From assembly GCF_031456835.1 (NCBI RefSeq), contig NZ_JAVDVK010000001.1:2232001-2296000 (forward strand): 64,000 nt of DNA. The letters run 5' to 3'. Of the stretch, positions 47,384 through 58,430 are shown piece after piece. A program made the position numbers and the translations under genes. The DNA is from Leifsonia shinshuensis (lineage in GTDB: Bacteria; Actinomycetota; Actinomycetes; Actinomycetales; Microbacteriaceae). The notes beneath the pieces are model-generated. The model was given only the letters and a program-made list of their open reading frames with translations. It searched no databases and was not told the DNA's origin. The first letter of the stretch is position 1. Every line of letters begins with the position of its first letter.

Positions 47384-47484
47384 CGGCCGGACCCGTCCCG
47401 GAGAGGGCCCGGAGACTCTGGTGGGCGCCTATCGCCTGGCGCTAGTGTGGCGCCCACCAGCACTCGACCTTCAGGAGGACGACC

Positions 47485-47649
47485 ATGGCCGATCTCGAAG
47501 TCCAGGCGGCGCTTTCCCAGGCGCGACAGGCGGCCAGCGCCGCGAGCTACGACATCCAGAAGCTGCCGGAGGACTCCATCGAACGACAGGCGCTGCACAA
47601 CCTGGTGACGGCGGTGGACGCGCTGATCCAGGCGCTCGACACCGAGTGA
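47485..47649 (+). CDS. Small helical protein (54 aa)
   Basis: MADLEVQAALSQARQAASAA begins a 54-residue, mostly helical, soluble acidic protein ending VDALIQALDTE. A perfect AGGAGG at 47473-47478 sits 6 nt before ATG 47485, the best ribosome site in this part of the window, which argues strongly that it is translated. No known domain; regularly spaced hydrophobics suggest a helical hairpin. Confidence 0.7.
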   Translation: MADLEVQAALSQARQAASAASYDIQKLPEDSIERQALHNLVTAVDALIQALDTE

Positions 47650-47695
47650 CGGGCGGCGCCCGGGCGACGACGGTGGCCGGCGCTAGGGTGGCGGC

Positions 47696-48535
47696 GTGAC
47701 CGATTCGCTGCGCATCCTCCACCTCTCCGACACGCACCTGTTCGGCGACGGGCGGCTGCACTACGGCATCGTCGACACCCTGGGCGCGCTCGACCGCGTT
47801 CTGGCGCGCGCCGCGTCGCTCACCGAGGTGGATGCGGTGGTCGTCTCAGGCGACCTCTCCGAGGACGGAAGCGCCGCGTCGTACCGGCGGCTGAAGGCGA
47901 CGCTGGACCCGTGGGCCGCGGAACGCGGTGCGGTCGTCGTCTACGCGATGGGCAACCACGACCTCCGCGACGGGTTCGAGGAGGTGCTCGGCGACCGCGA
48001 GACCGAGGTCTCGGTGCGCGGGTTCCGGATCATCACCGTCGACACCTCCGTGCCGGGAGCCGGGTACGGCAAGGTGACGGAAGCGCAGCTCGACCGGCTC
48101 CGCGAGACCCTGTCGACGCCGGCCGAGCACGGCACGGTCGTCGTGCTGCACCATCCACCCGTCCCGCCGACCACGGTGCTGTTCGAGCCGCTCCGGCTGG
48201 TCGAGCCCGAGCCGCTGCTGGAGATGTGCGCGGGAGGCGGCGTCCGGCTCATCCTCGCCGGGCACTTCCATCACGGCCTGGTCACCGAGGCGGGTGGCAC
48301 GGGCATCCCGGTGGTCGTGGCGCCGGCGGTCGCCAACACGACGGACGTGCTCTGGCCGCCGCCGCGGGAGCGTGCCGTGCGCGGCGCCGGGTTCGCCTGG
48401 ATCCAGCTGCCCGCGGATGGCCCGATGCGGGCACACATGATCGCCGCACCGGCGAAGGACGACGGCGAGACCGTCTACGACCTCGACGCGGAGGCGATCC
48501 GGCGCATCGCGGATGACGCGGGCTGGCGCCGGTGA
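47696..48535 (+). CDS. Metallophosphoesterase (CpdA-like)
   Basis: 279 aa from GTG 47696. Calcineurin-type metal motifs in order: LSDTHL (D-x-H), VVVSGDLSEDG (GD), YAMGNHDLRD (GNHD), VVLHHPP (H) and LAGHFHHG (GHxH). The closest described type is the class III cyclic-nucleotide phosphodiesterase group. Target is uncertain: cAMP, phospholipids or nucleotides. TAGGGT at 47684-47689 lies 6 nt before the GTG, so it appears leaderless. Confidence 0.9.
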   Translation: MTDSLRILHLSDTHLFGDGRLHYGIVDTLGALDRVLARAASLTEVDAVVVSGDLSEDGSAASYRRLKATLDPWAAERGAVVVYAMGNHDLRDGFEEVLGDRETEVSVRGFRIITVDTSVPGAGYGKVTEAQLDRLRETLSTPAEHGTVVVLHHPPVPPTTVLFEPLRLVEPEPLLEMCAGGGVRLILAGHFHHGLVTEAGGTGIPVVVAPAVANTTDVLWPPPRERAVRGAGFAWIQLPADGPMRAHMIAAPAKDDGETVYDLDAEAIRRIADDAGWRR

Positions 48536-48936
48536 GCACTGCCGCCGGATACTCCGGCACGCCGCTGTGGAAGAAGCTCGGTGTGAAACCCGGCATGCGG
48601 GTGTCCGTGCTCCACGCCGACGCCGGGTGGCGCATCCCCCTCGATGATCCGGCGTCCGTCGACTGGGCCGACGACGGCCCGGCGAGACTCGTGCTGGCGT
48701 TCTACCGCTCGGCGGCGGAGTTCCTCGCCGAGCTCGACGCCCTCGGCGAGCGCATCCGACCCGACGGGATGATCTGGGCGGCCTGGCCGCGCAAGGCCGC
48801 GGGGCACGTGAGCGACCTGAACGAGAACGTGATCCGGGATGCGGCGTTGGAGCGCGGACTCGTGGATGTGAAGGTCGCCGCGATCGACACCGACTGGTCG
48901 GGGCTGAAGCTCGTCTGGCGGAGGGTCAACCGCTGA
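48532..48936 (+). CDS. DUF3052 family protein
   Basis: 134 aa, GTG start overlapping the metallophosphoesterase stop by 4 bp. It begins GYSGTPLWKKLGVKPGMRV, the hallmark of DUF3052, and contains WAAWPRKAAG and DLNENVIRDAALERGLVDVK. The family is widespread in actinobacteria and has no established function. Small soluble alpha/beta protein. Confidence 0.9.
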   Translation: MSTAAGYSGTPLWKKLGVKPGMRVSVLHADAGWRIPLDDPASVDWADDGPARLVLAFYRSAAEFLAELDALGERIRPDGMIWAAWPRKAAGHVSDLNENVIRDAALERGLVDVKVAAIDTDWSGLKLVWRRVNR

Positions 48937-48945
48937 CCACGGCTG

Positions 48946-49581
48946 TCAGGCGAACGGGACGTGCTGCGTGATCCAGGTGTGCATCGCGATCGCCGCGGCC
49001 GCAGAGGCGTTGATCGAGCGGGTGGAGCCGAACTGGGCGATCTCGACCACCGCGTCCGCCGCATCCAGCGCCGCCTCCGAGAGCCCGGGACCCTCCTGAC
49101 CGAAGAGCAGGACGCACTCCCGTGGCAGCGCGAACGTCTCGATGCCGACCGAGCCGGGGACGTTGTCGATCGCGATCACCGGCAGCCCCTGTGCGCGTGC
49201 CCACGCGACGAAGGAGTCGACGTCCTCGTGGTGCACGACGTGCTGGTAGCGGTCGGTGACCATCGCGCCGCGCTTGTTCCAGCGGCGACGCCCGATGATG
49301 TGGACGGTGTCGGCCGCGAACGCGTTCGCACTGCGCACGATCGACCCGATGTTCATGTCGTGCTGCCAGTTCTCGATCGCCACGTGGAAGGGGTGGCGGT
49401 GCTCGTCGAGGTCGGCGACGATCGCCTCCATGCGCCAGTACCGGTAGCGGTCGATGACGTTGCGGGTGTCCCCGTGCCGCAGCAGCTCGGGGTCGTAGCG
49501 CGGGTCGTCCGGCCACTCGCCCGGCCACGGTCCGACACCGTGCGTCGTCAGCTCGTGCGTCGGGTTGGGCGTGTCGTCCAC
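48946..49581 (-). CDS. TrmH/SpoU family RNA 2'-O-methyltransferase
   Basis: 211 aa. The trefoil-knot methyltransferase domain (about 60-205) shows motif 1 ENWQHDMNIGSIVRSANAF, motif 2 VLLFGQEGPGLSEAAL and motif 3 IAQFGSTRSINASAAAAIAM, which bind SAM. It methylates a ribose in rRNA or tRNA; the exact site is unknown. Convergent with the DUF3052 gene (9-bp gap). Confidence 0.92.
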   Translation of the reverse strand: MDDTPNPTHELTTHGVGPWPGEWPDDPRYDPELLRHGDTRNVIDRYRYWRMEAIVADLDEHRHPFHVAIENWQHDMNIGSIVRSANAFAADTVHIIGRRRWNKRGAMVTDRYQHVVHHEDVDSFVAWARAQGLPVIAIDNVPGSVGIETFALPRECVLLFGQEGPGLSEAALDAADAVVEIAQFGSTRSINASAAAAIAMHTWITQHVPFA

Positions 49582-49677
49582 CGCACAAGCGTATCCACCA
49601 CCGGATGCGGTGCCTCACCGCTGTGCGGCCCCGGCCCCTAAGCTGGACGCATCGAATCCCCCGTGGAAGGAGTCCGC

Positions 49678-50475
49678 GTGACGCGTCGCGACGAGATCGA
49701 GTGCTGGCTCACCGACATGGACGGCGTGCTCGTCCACGAGAACCAGGCCCTGCCCGGCGCGTCGGACCTCATCCAGCAGTGGCGCGACCAGGGAACGCCG
49801 TTCCTGGTGCTGACGAACAACTCCATCTTCACGCCGCGCGACCTCGCGGCGCGGCTGCGCACCTCGGGCCTCGACGTGCCCGAGGAGTCGATCTGGACCT
49901 CCGCCCTGGCGACCGCGGACTTCCTGAAGTCGCAGATGCCCGGCGGGAGCGCGTATGTGATCGGTGAGGCGGGACTCACCACGGCGCTCCACGAGGCCGG
50001 CTTCATCATGACGGACACGAACCCCGACTACGTGGTCGTCGGCGAGACGCGCAGCTACTCCTTCGACGCGATCACGAAGGCCATCCGGCTGATCGGCAAG
50101 GGCGCACGGTTCATCTCCACGAACCCCGACGCCACCGGCCCGAGCGCCGAGGGGCCGCTGCCGGCGACCGGCGCGGTGACCGCGATGATCACCAAGGCCA
50201 CCGGCCGCGACCCGTACGTGGTCGGCAAGCCGAACCCGATGATGTTCCGCTCGGCGATGAACCGCATCGGCGCGCACTCCGAGAACACCGCGATGATCGG
50301 CGACCGGATGGACACGGACGTCGTCGCGGGCATCGAGGCCGGCCTGCACACCATCCTGGTGCTCACCGGGATCAGCGACCACAGCGAGATCGAGCGCTAC
50401 CCGTTCCGCCCGGACGAGGTTCTGCGCGGGGTCGACGAGCTGGTCGTGCGGGAGCCCGTCGAGACCGAGCTCTGA
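49678..50475 (+). CDS. HAD-IIA family phosphatase (NagD-like)
   Basis: 265 aa from GTG 49678, preceded by GGAAGGAG. HAD motifs: nucleophile in LTDMDGVLVHE, FLVLTNNS (motif II), the Lys in VVGKPNPMMF (motif III) and MIGDRMDTDVVAG (motif IV); the inserted C2 cap marks subclass IIA. Relatives dephosphorylate NMP, glycerol phosphate or pNPP-like substrates; likely metabolite clean-up. TAAGCT near 49639 may be its -10. Confidence 0.93.
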   Translation: MTRRDEIECWLTDMDGVLVHENQALPGASDLIQQWRDQGTPFLVLTNNSIFTPRDLAARLRTSGLDVPEESIWTSALATADFLKSQMPGGSAYVIGEAGLTTALHEAGFIMTDTNPDYVVVGETRSYSFDAITKAIRLIGKGARFISTNPDATGPSAEGPLPATGAVTAMITKATGRDPYVVGKPNPMMFRSAMNRIGAHSENTAMIGDRMDTDVVAGIEAGLHTILVLTGISDHSEIERYPFRPDEVLRGVDELVVREPVETEL

Positions 50476-50509
50476 GGGTCGCGGCGCGGGTTCCCGGCCC
50501 CGGACCCGG

Positions 50510-52830
<2,321 letters not shown>

Positions 52831-52831
<1 letters not shown>

Positions 52832-53379
52832 TACGCCAGCCCCAGGTCCTTCAGGCCGATGGCGGCGAAGTACGGGTAGCCGGCGCCCTCGATGACCTCG
52901 CGGGCGCCCGTGTCGCGGTCCACGACCACGGCGACGGCCGCGATCTCGGCGCCGACCTTGGTGAGCGCTTCGATCGCCTTGAGCGGGGAGCCGCCGGTGG
53001 TCGAGGTGTCCTCGAGCACGATGACGCGCTTGCCCTGCAGGTCGGGACCCTCCACCTGCTTGCCGCGGCCGTGGTCCTTCGGCTCCTTGCGCACGACGAA
53101 GGCGTCGTACGACAGACCCTGGGCGGCGCCCTGGTGCAGGATGGCGGCGGCGACCGGGTCGGCGCCCATCGTCATCCCCCCGACCGCGACCACGTCCGGG
53201 ACATCGCGGATGAGGTCGATCATGACCTGGCCGATCAGCGGCGCGACGCGGTGGTCGAGGCTCACCTTGCGGAGGTCGACGTAGTAGCTCGCCTTCTTGC
53301 CGCTGGTCAGGGTGAAGTCGCCGTGGAAGACGGCCTCGGCGGCGATGTAGTCGATGAGCTGCTGTCGTGCGTCGGTCAC
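52831..53379 (-). CDS. pyrE: Orotate phosphoribosyltransferase
   Basis: 182 aa from GTG 53379. It makes OMP from orotate and PRPP. The PRPP-binding signature VIVLEDTSTTGGSPL is at about 120-135 (the second acidic residue is followed by TSTTGG), and FTLTSGKKASYYVDLRKVSL forms the orotate site; the catalytic Lys/Arg loop is VRKEPKDHGRGKQVEG. Translation of the large membrane protein may be coupled to it. Confidence 0.95.
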
Positions 53380-53496
53380 ATCCCCGATTCTAGAGGGGAA
53401 GGGGCGTGCGACCGGGAGTTGTGCACAGGCCGCCCGCCGTCCACAGCTGCGGCTCCCGGCTCCGGCGACGTCGGCGGGGGCCGATACGATCGGGGC

Positions 53497-54345
53497 ATGC
53501 GCGTCGCCACCTGGAATGTGAACTCGATCCGCACCCGCGTCGTCCGGGTCGTCGACTGGATGGTCCGCGAAGACGTGGATGTGCTTGCCATGCAGGAGAT
53601 CAAGTGCAAGCCCGAGCAGTTCCCCTACGCCGAGTTCGAGGCGGCGGGCTATGAGGTCGTGCTGCACGGTCTCAACCAGTGGAACGGCGTCGCGATCGCC
53701 AGCCGTCTGCCGATCGAGGATGTGACGATCGGCTTCCCCGACATGCCGGGATTCCTCAAGGACCACGACGGCCCCGGCCTCCCGAAGGAGGCGCGCGCGA
53801 TCGGCGCGACCGTCGACGGCCTCCGGCTGTGGAGCCTGTACGTGCCCAACGGCCGCTCCCTGTCCGACCCGCACTACGTGTACAAGCTCGACTGGCTGGC
53901 CGCCCTCGCGGCCGACACGCAGCGCTGGCTCACCGATGACCCCGAGCTCCAGCTGGCGCTGATGGGCGACTGGAACGTCGCCCCCCTCGACTCGGATGTC
54001 GGCGATCCCAGCCTCGTGCCCGGCCTGTCCACTCACATCTCGCCGCCGGAACGGACGGCTTTTGCGGCGTTCGAGAAGGCCGGCCTGACGGATGTGGTGC
54101 GCCCGATCGTCCCGGACGGCTACACCTACTGGGACTACAAGCAGCTGCGCTTCCCGCGGAACGAGGGCCTCCGGATCGACTTCATCCTGGGATCGCGCGC
54201 GTTCGCCGACCGCGTGGTGGGTGCGAGCATCCACCGCAACGAGCGCAAGGGAACCGCGCCCAGCGATCACGTACCCGTGCTCGTCGAACTCGCATCGCCT
54301 CCCGCGGCCGAGGACGACGACGACCGTCCGATGATCTTCGGCTGA
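53497..54345 (+). CDS. xth: Exodeoxyribonuclease III
   Basis: 282 aa. Endonuclease/exonuclease/phosphatase fold with MRVATWNVNSIRTRV, metal-binding Glu in AMQEIKC, the Tyr/Asn in SLYVPNG, catalytic MGDWNVAP and the C-terminal APSDHVPVLVEL. Repairs apurinic sites and 3' blocked ends. TACGAT (53485-53490) is exactly 6 nt before ATG, indicating a leaderless mRNA. The last ten residues are acidic and disordered. Confidence 0.95.
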   Translation: MRVATWNVNSIRTRVVRVVDWMVREDVDVLAMQEIKCKPEQFPYAEFEAAGYEVVLHGLNQWNGVAIASRLPIEDVTIGFPDMPGFLKDHDGPGLPKEARAIGATVDGLRLWSLYVPNGRSLSDPHYVYKLDWLAALAADTQRWLTDDPELQLALMGDWNVAPLDSDVGDPSLVPGLSTHISPPERTAFAAFEKAGLTDVVRPIVPDGYTYWDYKQLRFPRNEGLRIDFILGSRAFADRVVGASIHRNERKGTAPSDHVPVLVELASPPAAEDDDDRPMIFG

Positions 54346-54358
54346 GGAGCATCCGCTC

Positions 54359-54733
54359 GTGACCACGCTTCCGCCCGGGACGACGACGCGTCGCCCGGTC
54401 ATCGTCTGGGACCTGGTCACGTCGATCGTCCTGATGGTCGTCGGCGTCGTCCTCGCCGGCATCCTGACGTTCGCGGCGTTCTTCCTGGTGTTCGCGAGCG
54501 ACCCGTGCGGCGGGTCGACCGTGTGCGACACCGAACGGATGGGCATCGGATTCTTCGTGGCGCTGATCGGACCGGCGGCGGTGACTGTCGTCGCGATCAT
54601 CGCCGCGGTCGTCCTGCTCGTGCTGCGCCGGATCAGCTTCTGGGTGCCGATCGTCGGCATGCTGCTCGCGGTCGGCGTCTGGGTCGGCGGCGCCGCCCTC
54701 GTGATCTCGGGCGTGCCCGGCGCCACCTTCTGA
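54359..54733 (+). CDS. Small membrane protein, three helices
   Basis: 124 aa from GTG 54359, 13 bp after the exonuclease stop. Predicted helices at about 18-44, 62-85 and 92-118, with a short extracytoplasmic loop holding CGGSTVCD, possibly a disulphide. Not recognised beyond membrane protein. Confidence 0.7.
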   Translation: MTTLPPGTTTRRPVIVWDLVTSIVLMVVGVVLAGILTFAAFFLVFASDPCGGSTVCDTERMGIGFFVALIGPAAVTVVAIIAAVVLLVLRRISFWVPIVGMLLAVGVWVGGAALVISGVPGATF

Positions 54734-54782
54734 GCGCCGTTCCCCGGCCCGGTCAAGGGCTTACCCCGATGGGGAACAGCGC
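54734..54782. terminator. Long stem-loop after the three-helix membrane gene
   Basis: GCGC-C-GTTCCCC pairs with GGGGAAC-A-GCGC around a 25-nt loop. It starts at the base after the stop codon. It may terminate the exonuclease/membrane gene transcript or fold in the leader of the next gene. Confidence 0.4.
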
Positions 54783-54820
54783 TGCTAGATGGAGCGGCTG
54801 CCCAGAGGAAGGCCCGACGC

Positions 54821-55081
54821 ATGCTCCTGATATTCGGTTCCAGCCTGCACGAGACGATCATCAACGTGGTCCGCTTCGTGTGCGGTTACTGCGGCGTGGA
54901 CGCGCCCCAGAACGTCGTGAAGCGCTCGAACCGCTTCACGCTGTTCTTCATTCCGCTGTTCCCCGTGTCGACGCGCTACGTGAACCAGTGCACCAACTGC
55001 GGAGGCGAGACCGCCCTCACGGCGGAACAGGCGCGTCACTCCCTCTCTTGGAGCGGTCGCACCAGCGGCACGCGCAGCTGA
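54821..55081 (+). CDS. Zinc-ribbon domain protein (86 aa)
   Basis: Two CxxC pairs, FVCGYCGVDAPQ and NQCTNCGGE, about 34 residues apart form a zinc ribbon around an aromatic strand (RFTLFFIPLFPVSTRY). This is the zinc-ribbon type seen in short actinobacterial proteins of unknown role. An AGAGGAAGG ribosome site lies shortly before ATG 54821. Confidence 0.75.
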   Translation: MLLIFGSSLHETIINVVRFVCGYCGVDAPQNVVKRSNRFTLFFIPLFPVSTRYVNQCTNCGGETALTAEQARHSLSWSGRTSGTRS

Positions 55082-55197
55082 GTCTTACAGCGCTTCCCAT
55101 CGCACGAACTCCCTGTGAAGTCGAGGCCCTATATCGAACCCGGGCCCGGCCTACCGTCGCGGAGGACAGAGACGAACAGACGACGAAAGGAGCCGAT

Positions 55198-55665
55198 ATG
55201 GCTGCAGTGACCCAGTCCATCGACGTGAACGTGCCCGTGTCCACCGCCTACAACCAGTGGACCCAGTTCGAGTCCTTCCCCCACTTCCTCGACGAGGTGG
55301 AGGAGATCACCCAGGTGGACGACACGACCAACCACTGGCGGGTCAAGATCGGCGGTGCTGAGCGTCAGTTCGACACCGTCATCACCGAGCAGCTCCCGGA
55401 CGAGCGCGTTGCGTGGAAGTCCGTGGCCGGCGACACCGAGCACGCCGGCGTCGTCACCTTCCACCGCCTCTCGGACGCCGAGACCAAGGTGACGGTCCAG
55501 CTCGAGTGGGCGCCCTCGGACGCCCTGGAGAAGATCGGTTCGGTCTTCGGCCTCGACGACCACGCGGTCAAGAAGGACCTCGAGAACTTCAAGAAGTTCA
55601 TCGAGTCGCAGGGCACCGAGACCGGCGCCTGGCGCGGCGAGGTCGACCGCGGCGAGACGGTCTGA
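55198..55665 (+). CDS. SRPBCC (START-like) family protein
   Basis: 155 aa. The helix-grip fold begins IDVNVPVSTAYNQWTQFESF and ends with a long helix (HAVKKDLENFKKFIESQG). These proteins bind hydrophobic ligands and in actinobacteria are often stress-induced cyclase/dehydrase-like proteins. ATG 55198 has an AAAGGAG site. Neighbours suggest a stress context (SDR like general stress protein 39). Confidence 0.88.
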   Translation: MAAVTQSIDVNVPVSTAYNQWTQFESFPHFLDEVEEITQVDDTTNHWRVKIGGAERQFDTVITEQLPDERVAWKSVAGDTEHAGVVTFHRLSDAETKVTVQLEWAPSDALEKIGSVFGLDDHAVKKDLENFKKFIESQGTETGAWRGEVDRGETV

Positions 55666-55698
55666 CCGCTCCCCCACGACGCAAAACCACGACAAACA

Positions 55699-55729
55699 CG
55701 GCGCCCGGTGCATCACGCACCGGGCGCCG
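55699..55729. terminator. Strong terminator between convergent SRPBCC and SDR genes
   Basis: Perfect 13-bp stem CGGCGCCCGGTGC with an ATCAC loop. No U-run; well placed to end transcription from both sides. Confidence 0.75.
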
Positions 55730-55758
55730 CTCCGTGTGCCGAGGCGCCGTACGGACGG

Positions 55759-56598
55759 TTACAGGATGGGCCGCCCGCCCGTGACCGCGACGCGCGCGCC
55801 CGAGATGTACGAGCCGTCGTCGCCGGCCAGCAGCACGTAGACCGGTGCCAGCTCGGCCGGCTGCCCGGCGCGTCCCAGCGGGGTGTCGCTCCCGAACTGG
55901 CTCACCTTCTCCTCCGGCATTGTCGACGGGATGAGCGGCGTCCAGATCGGCCCAGGGGCCACACTGTTGGCGCGGATGCCCTTCTCGCCGAGCAGCTGCG
56001 CGAGCGACGCGGTCATGTTCGCGATGGCCGCCTTGGTGGCCGCGTACGGGAGCAGCGTGGGTGACGGCATGTCGGAGTTCACCGACGACGACCCGATGAT
56101 GCTCGCTCCGGGCTTCATGTGCGGAACCGACGCCTTCGCGAGGTGGAAGAACGCCGACAGGTTCGTCGCGATCGTGTGATCCCACTCGTCGTCCGGGATC
56201 TCCTCCAGCGACTCGTGGTTCATCTGGAAGGCGGCGTTGCTGACGAGCACGTCGATGCCGCCGAGCTCCTCCACGGTCCTCCGGACGATCTCGCGGCAAT
56301 GGGCCGGATCAGAGACGTCGCCGCGCAGGAGCAGCGCCTTCCGCCCCGCCTCACGAACCCACTTGGCCGTGTCCTCCGCGTCCTCGTCCTCCGACAGGTA
56401 CGAGATCGCCACGTCGGCGCCCTCCCGCGCGTACGCGATGGCGACGGCTTTGCCGATGCCGCTGTCCGCGCCGGTGATGAGCGCGATCTTGCCGGTCAGT
56501 TTGCCGCTGCCGCGATAGCTCTCCTCGCCGTGGTCGGGGCGCGGTTCCATCGCCTCGGTCTCGCCGGGCGGCTGCTGCTGTTGCTCAGGGAAAGACAT
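55759..56598 (-). CDS. SDR oxidoreductase, YghA/general-stress-protein-39-like
   Basis: 279 aa. A Gln/Pro-rich N-terminus (about 30 residues), then TGADSGIGKAVAIAYAREGA, DVLVSNAA, the catalytic YAATKAAIAN and SVAPGPIWTPL. The extended N-terminus and SGKLTGKIALITGADSGIG are characteristic of the YghA branch, NADP-dependent aldehyde or keto reductases induced by stress. Confidence 0.9.
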   Translation of the reverse strand: MSFPEQQQQPPGETEAMEPRPDHGEESYRGSGKLTGKIALITGADSGIGKAVAIAYAREGADVAISYLSEDEDAEDTAKWVREAGRKALLLRGDVSDPAHCREIVRRTVEELGGIDVLVSNAAFQMNHESLEEIPDDEWDHTIATNLSAFFHLAKASVPHMKPGASIIGSSSVNSDMPSPTLLPYAATKAAIANMTASLAQLLGEKGIRANSVAPGPIWTPLIPSTMPEEKVSQFGSDTPLGRAGQPAELAPVYVLLAGDDGSYISGARVAVTGGRPIL

Positions 56599-56693
56599 CC
56601 ATGACCTCCATTCGTGTGCTCCCCACGGAACACCCGTCGCCGTCGGTGGTCAGGGGCTTAAGCCGGGAGCCATCTGCGCGTACCGTCCGCGCA

Positions 56694-56942
56694 ATGAACG
56701 CCACACCGGATGCGCCCGACGAGCACCAGAGCGACGCGGACCAGACAGCGAAGGACCGCTCCTACAGCCCGTCCAGCGAACGCGAGACAGAGGCCAAGCA
56801 GGCGGACTCGACCGGCGCAAGCGTCCGCCCGGGCACCGGCGGCCCGGACGACGTCGGCGATGTCCCCATGCCCCCGGAGGACGACCTGGACCCGGCCGCC
56901 ATCGTGGAACGCGGCGACCCCGGTCCCGGGCCCACCCGGTGA
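56694..56942 (+). CDS. Small disordered acidic protein (82 aa)
   Basis: MNATPDAPDEHQSDADQTAK starts an 82-residue chain rich in Asp, Glu, Pro, Ser and Gly, without hydrophobic segments; probably intrinsically disordered. TACCGT (56681-56686) lies 7 nt before the ATG, so a leaderless start is possible. It is divergent from the stress-type SDR. No domain recognised; composition resembles actinobacterial stress or desiccation-associated small proteins, which is a weak inference. Confidence 0.55.
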   Translation: MNATPDAPDEHQSDADQTAKDRSYSPSSERETEAKQADSTGASVRPGTGGPDDVGDVPMPPEDDLDPAAIVERGDPGPGPTR

Positions 56943-56943
56943 C

Positions 56944-58359
56944 CTACTTCGTGATGCCCGCCGTGCGCTTCCGCGCCACCGCGGAGTAGATCCGCTCGAC
57001 GACCCAGAGCAGCACACCGATCGCCAGGAGCCCGAGCGCGATCGTGTACTGACCGGCCGGGCGTCCGGAGGTCCACGGCAGCACCAGGTACACGCAGGTG
57101 ATGGCGCCGATCACCGGCAGGACGCTCGGCGAGCGGAAGTGCTTGTGATCCACCGGCTGCCTCCGCAGCACCAGCACGGTGACGTTCACGATCGCGAAGA
57201 CCGCCAGCAGCAGCAGCGACGTCGTGCCTCCGAGCAGCGCCACGATGGACCCCTTCGGGTCGAGCGACACGTAGCCGATGAGGGCCGCAGCGAGCGCCGA
57301 GGTGAAGAGGATGGCCGTCCACGGCGTGCGCCGCTTCGGCGACACCTTGGCGAGGAACGGCGGGAGGACGTTCTGCCGGCTCATGCCGTAGAGCAGGCGG
57401 CTCGCCATCATCATGTTGATCAGTGCCGTGTTGGCCACGGCGAACATCGAGATGAACGGCAGGAGGTCGTTGATCGGGAATCCGGGGGCGGCCGCCTCGA
57501 CCGCCGCGACGAGCGGGGTCTCGCTGCCGGCCAGCTCGCCGATCGGCACGAGCGCCACGACGGTGATGGACACCAGCACGTAGATGACGGCGGCGATGCC
57601 GAGCCCGCTGAGCATCATTTTCGGGAAGATCCGGCTCGGATCCTTCGTCTCCTCCGCCATGTTCACGGAGTCCTCGAACCCGACCATCGCGAAGAACGCC
57701 AGCGAGGTCGCGGTGCTGACCGCGAGGAGCACGCCCTTGTCCTGCGGCGTCTCGAACGCGACGACGCGCGACCAGTCGGCGTTGCCTCCGGCGATCGCCC
57801 ACAGCCCGATGAAGATCACCAGCAGGAGGCCGGACAGTTCGACGAGCGTCAGCACGACGTTGAGCCAGACGCTCTCGCTCACCCCGCGGAGGTTCACGAG
57901 CATGATCAGCACGATGAACGCGAGCGCGATGAGCAGGGTGGTCAGGTTGTCGTCCGAGAGCCCGAACGCGACCGTCAGGTTCACGGCGAACGCGCGCGAT
58001 GCGGTCGAGGCCGATGTGATGCCCGACGTCATGACGACGAAGCACACGATGAAGGTGAGGAAGTGGATGCCGAACGCCTTGTGCGTGTAGAGCGCTGCGC
58101 CCGCCGCCTGCGGGTACTTGGTCACCAGCTCCAGGTACGAGAACGCGGTCACCGTGGCGACGCCGAACGCGAGCAGGAACGGCAGCCACGCTGCGCCGCC
58201 CACCTCGGCGGCCACCTGCCCGGTCAGGGCGTAGACGCCGGTGCCGAGGATGTCGCCGACGATGAAGAGCAGGAGGAGGCCGGGCCCGAGGGCGCGTTTC
58301 AGCTCCGGTTGCTCCGGTTCGACGGTCTTGACCACCTGGGTCCACGACGGATCGCTCAC
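56944..58359 (-). CDS. APC family amino acid permease
   Basis: 471 aa from GTG 58359 (AAGGAG ribosome site). Twelve membrane helices; helix 1 contains FIVGDILGTGVYALTGQVA, the substrate-binding unwound segment, and MVGFEDSVNMAEETKDPSR is the conserved helix-6/loop region. It resembles cationic amino acid and polyamine transporters (YhdG/CAT type). A palindrome and a -10 upstream suggest regulated expression. Confidence 0.92.
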   Translation of the reverse strand: MSDPSWTQVVKTVEPEQPELKRALGPGLLLLFIVGDILGTGVYALTGQVAAEVGGAAWLPFLLAFGVATVTAFSYLELVTKYPQAAGAALYTHKAFGIHFLTFIVCFVVMTSGITSASTASRAFAVNLTVAFGLSDDNLTTLLIALAFIVLIMLVNLRGVSESVWLNVVLTLVELSGLLLVIFIGLWAIAGGNADWSRVVAFETPQDKGVLLAVSTATSLAFFAMVGFEDSVNMAEETKDPSRIFPKMMLSGLGIAAVIYVLVSITVVALVPIGELAGSETPLVAAVEAAAPGFPINDLLPFISMFAVANTALINMMMASRLLYGMSRQNVLPPFLAKVSPKRRTPWTAILFTSALAAALIGYVSLDPKGSIVALLGGTTSLLLLAVFAIVNVTVLVLRRQPVDHKHFRSPSVLPVIGAITCVYLVLPWTSGRPAGQYTIALGLLAIGVLLWVVERIYSAVARKRTAGITK

Positions 58360-58390
58360 GGTGTGCTCCTTCGATCGCTCGTTGGGGAGC

Positions 58391-58410
58391 ACTGTATGTG
58401 AGTTCTCACA
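58391..58410 (-). promoter_or_regulatory. APC permease promoter with overlapping palindrome
   Basis: On the minus strand a -10 TACAGT (58391-58396) is directly preceded by the perfect palindrome TGTGAG-AA-CTCACA (58397-58410), about 35 bp before the start codon. A repressor bound there would block RNA polymerase. Confidence 0.55.
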
Positions 58411-58430
58411 GAAACGGGAGTACCGGCACG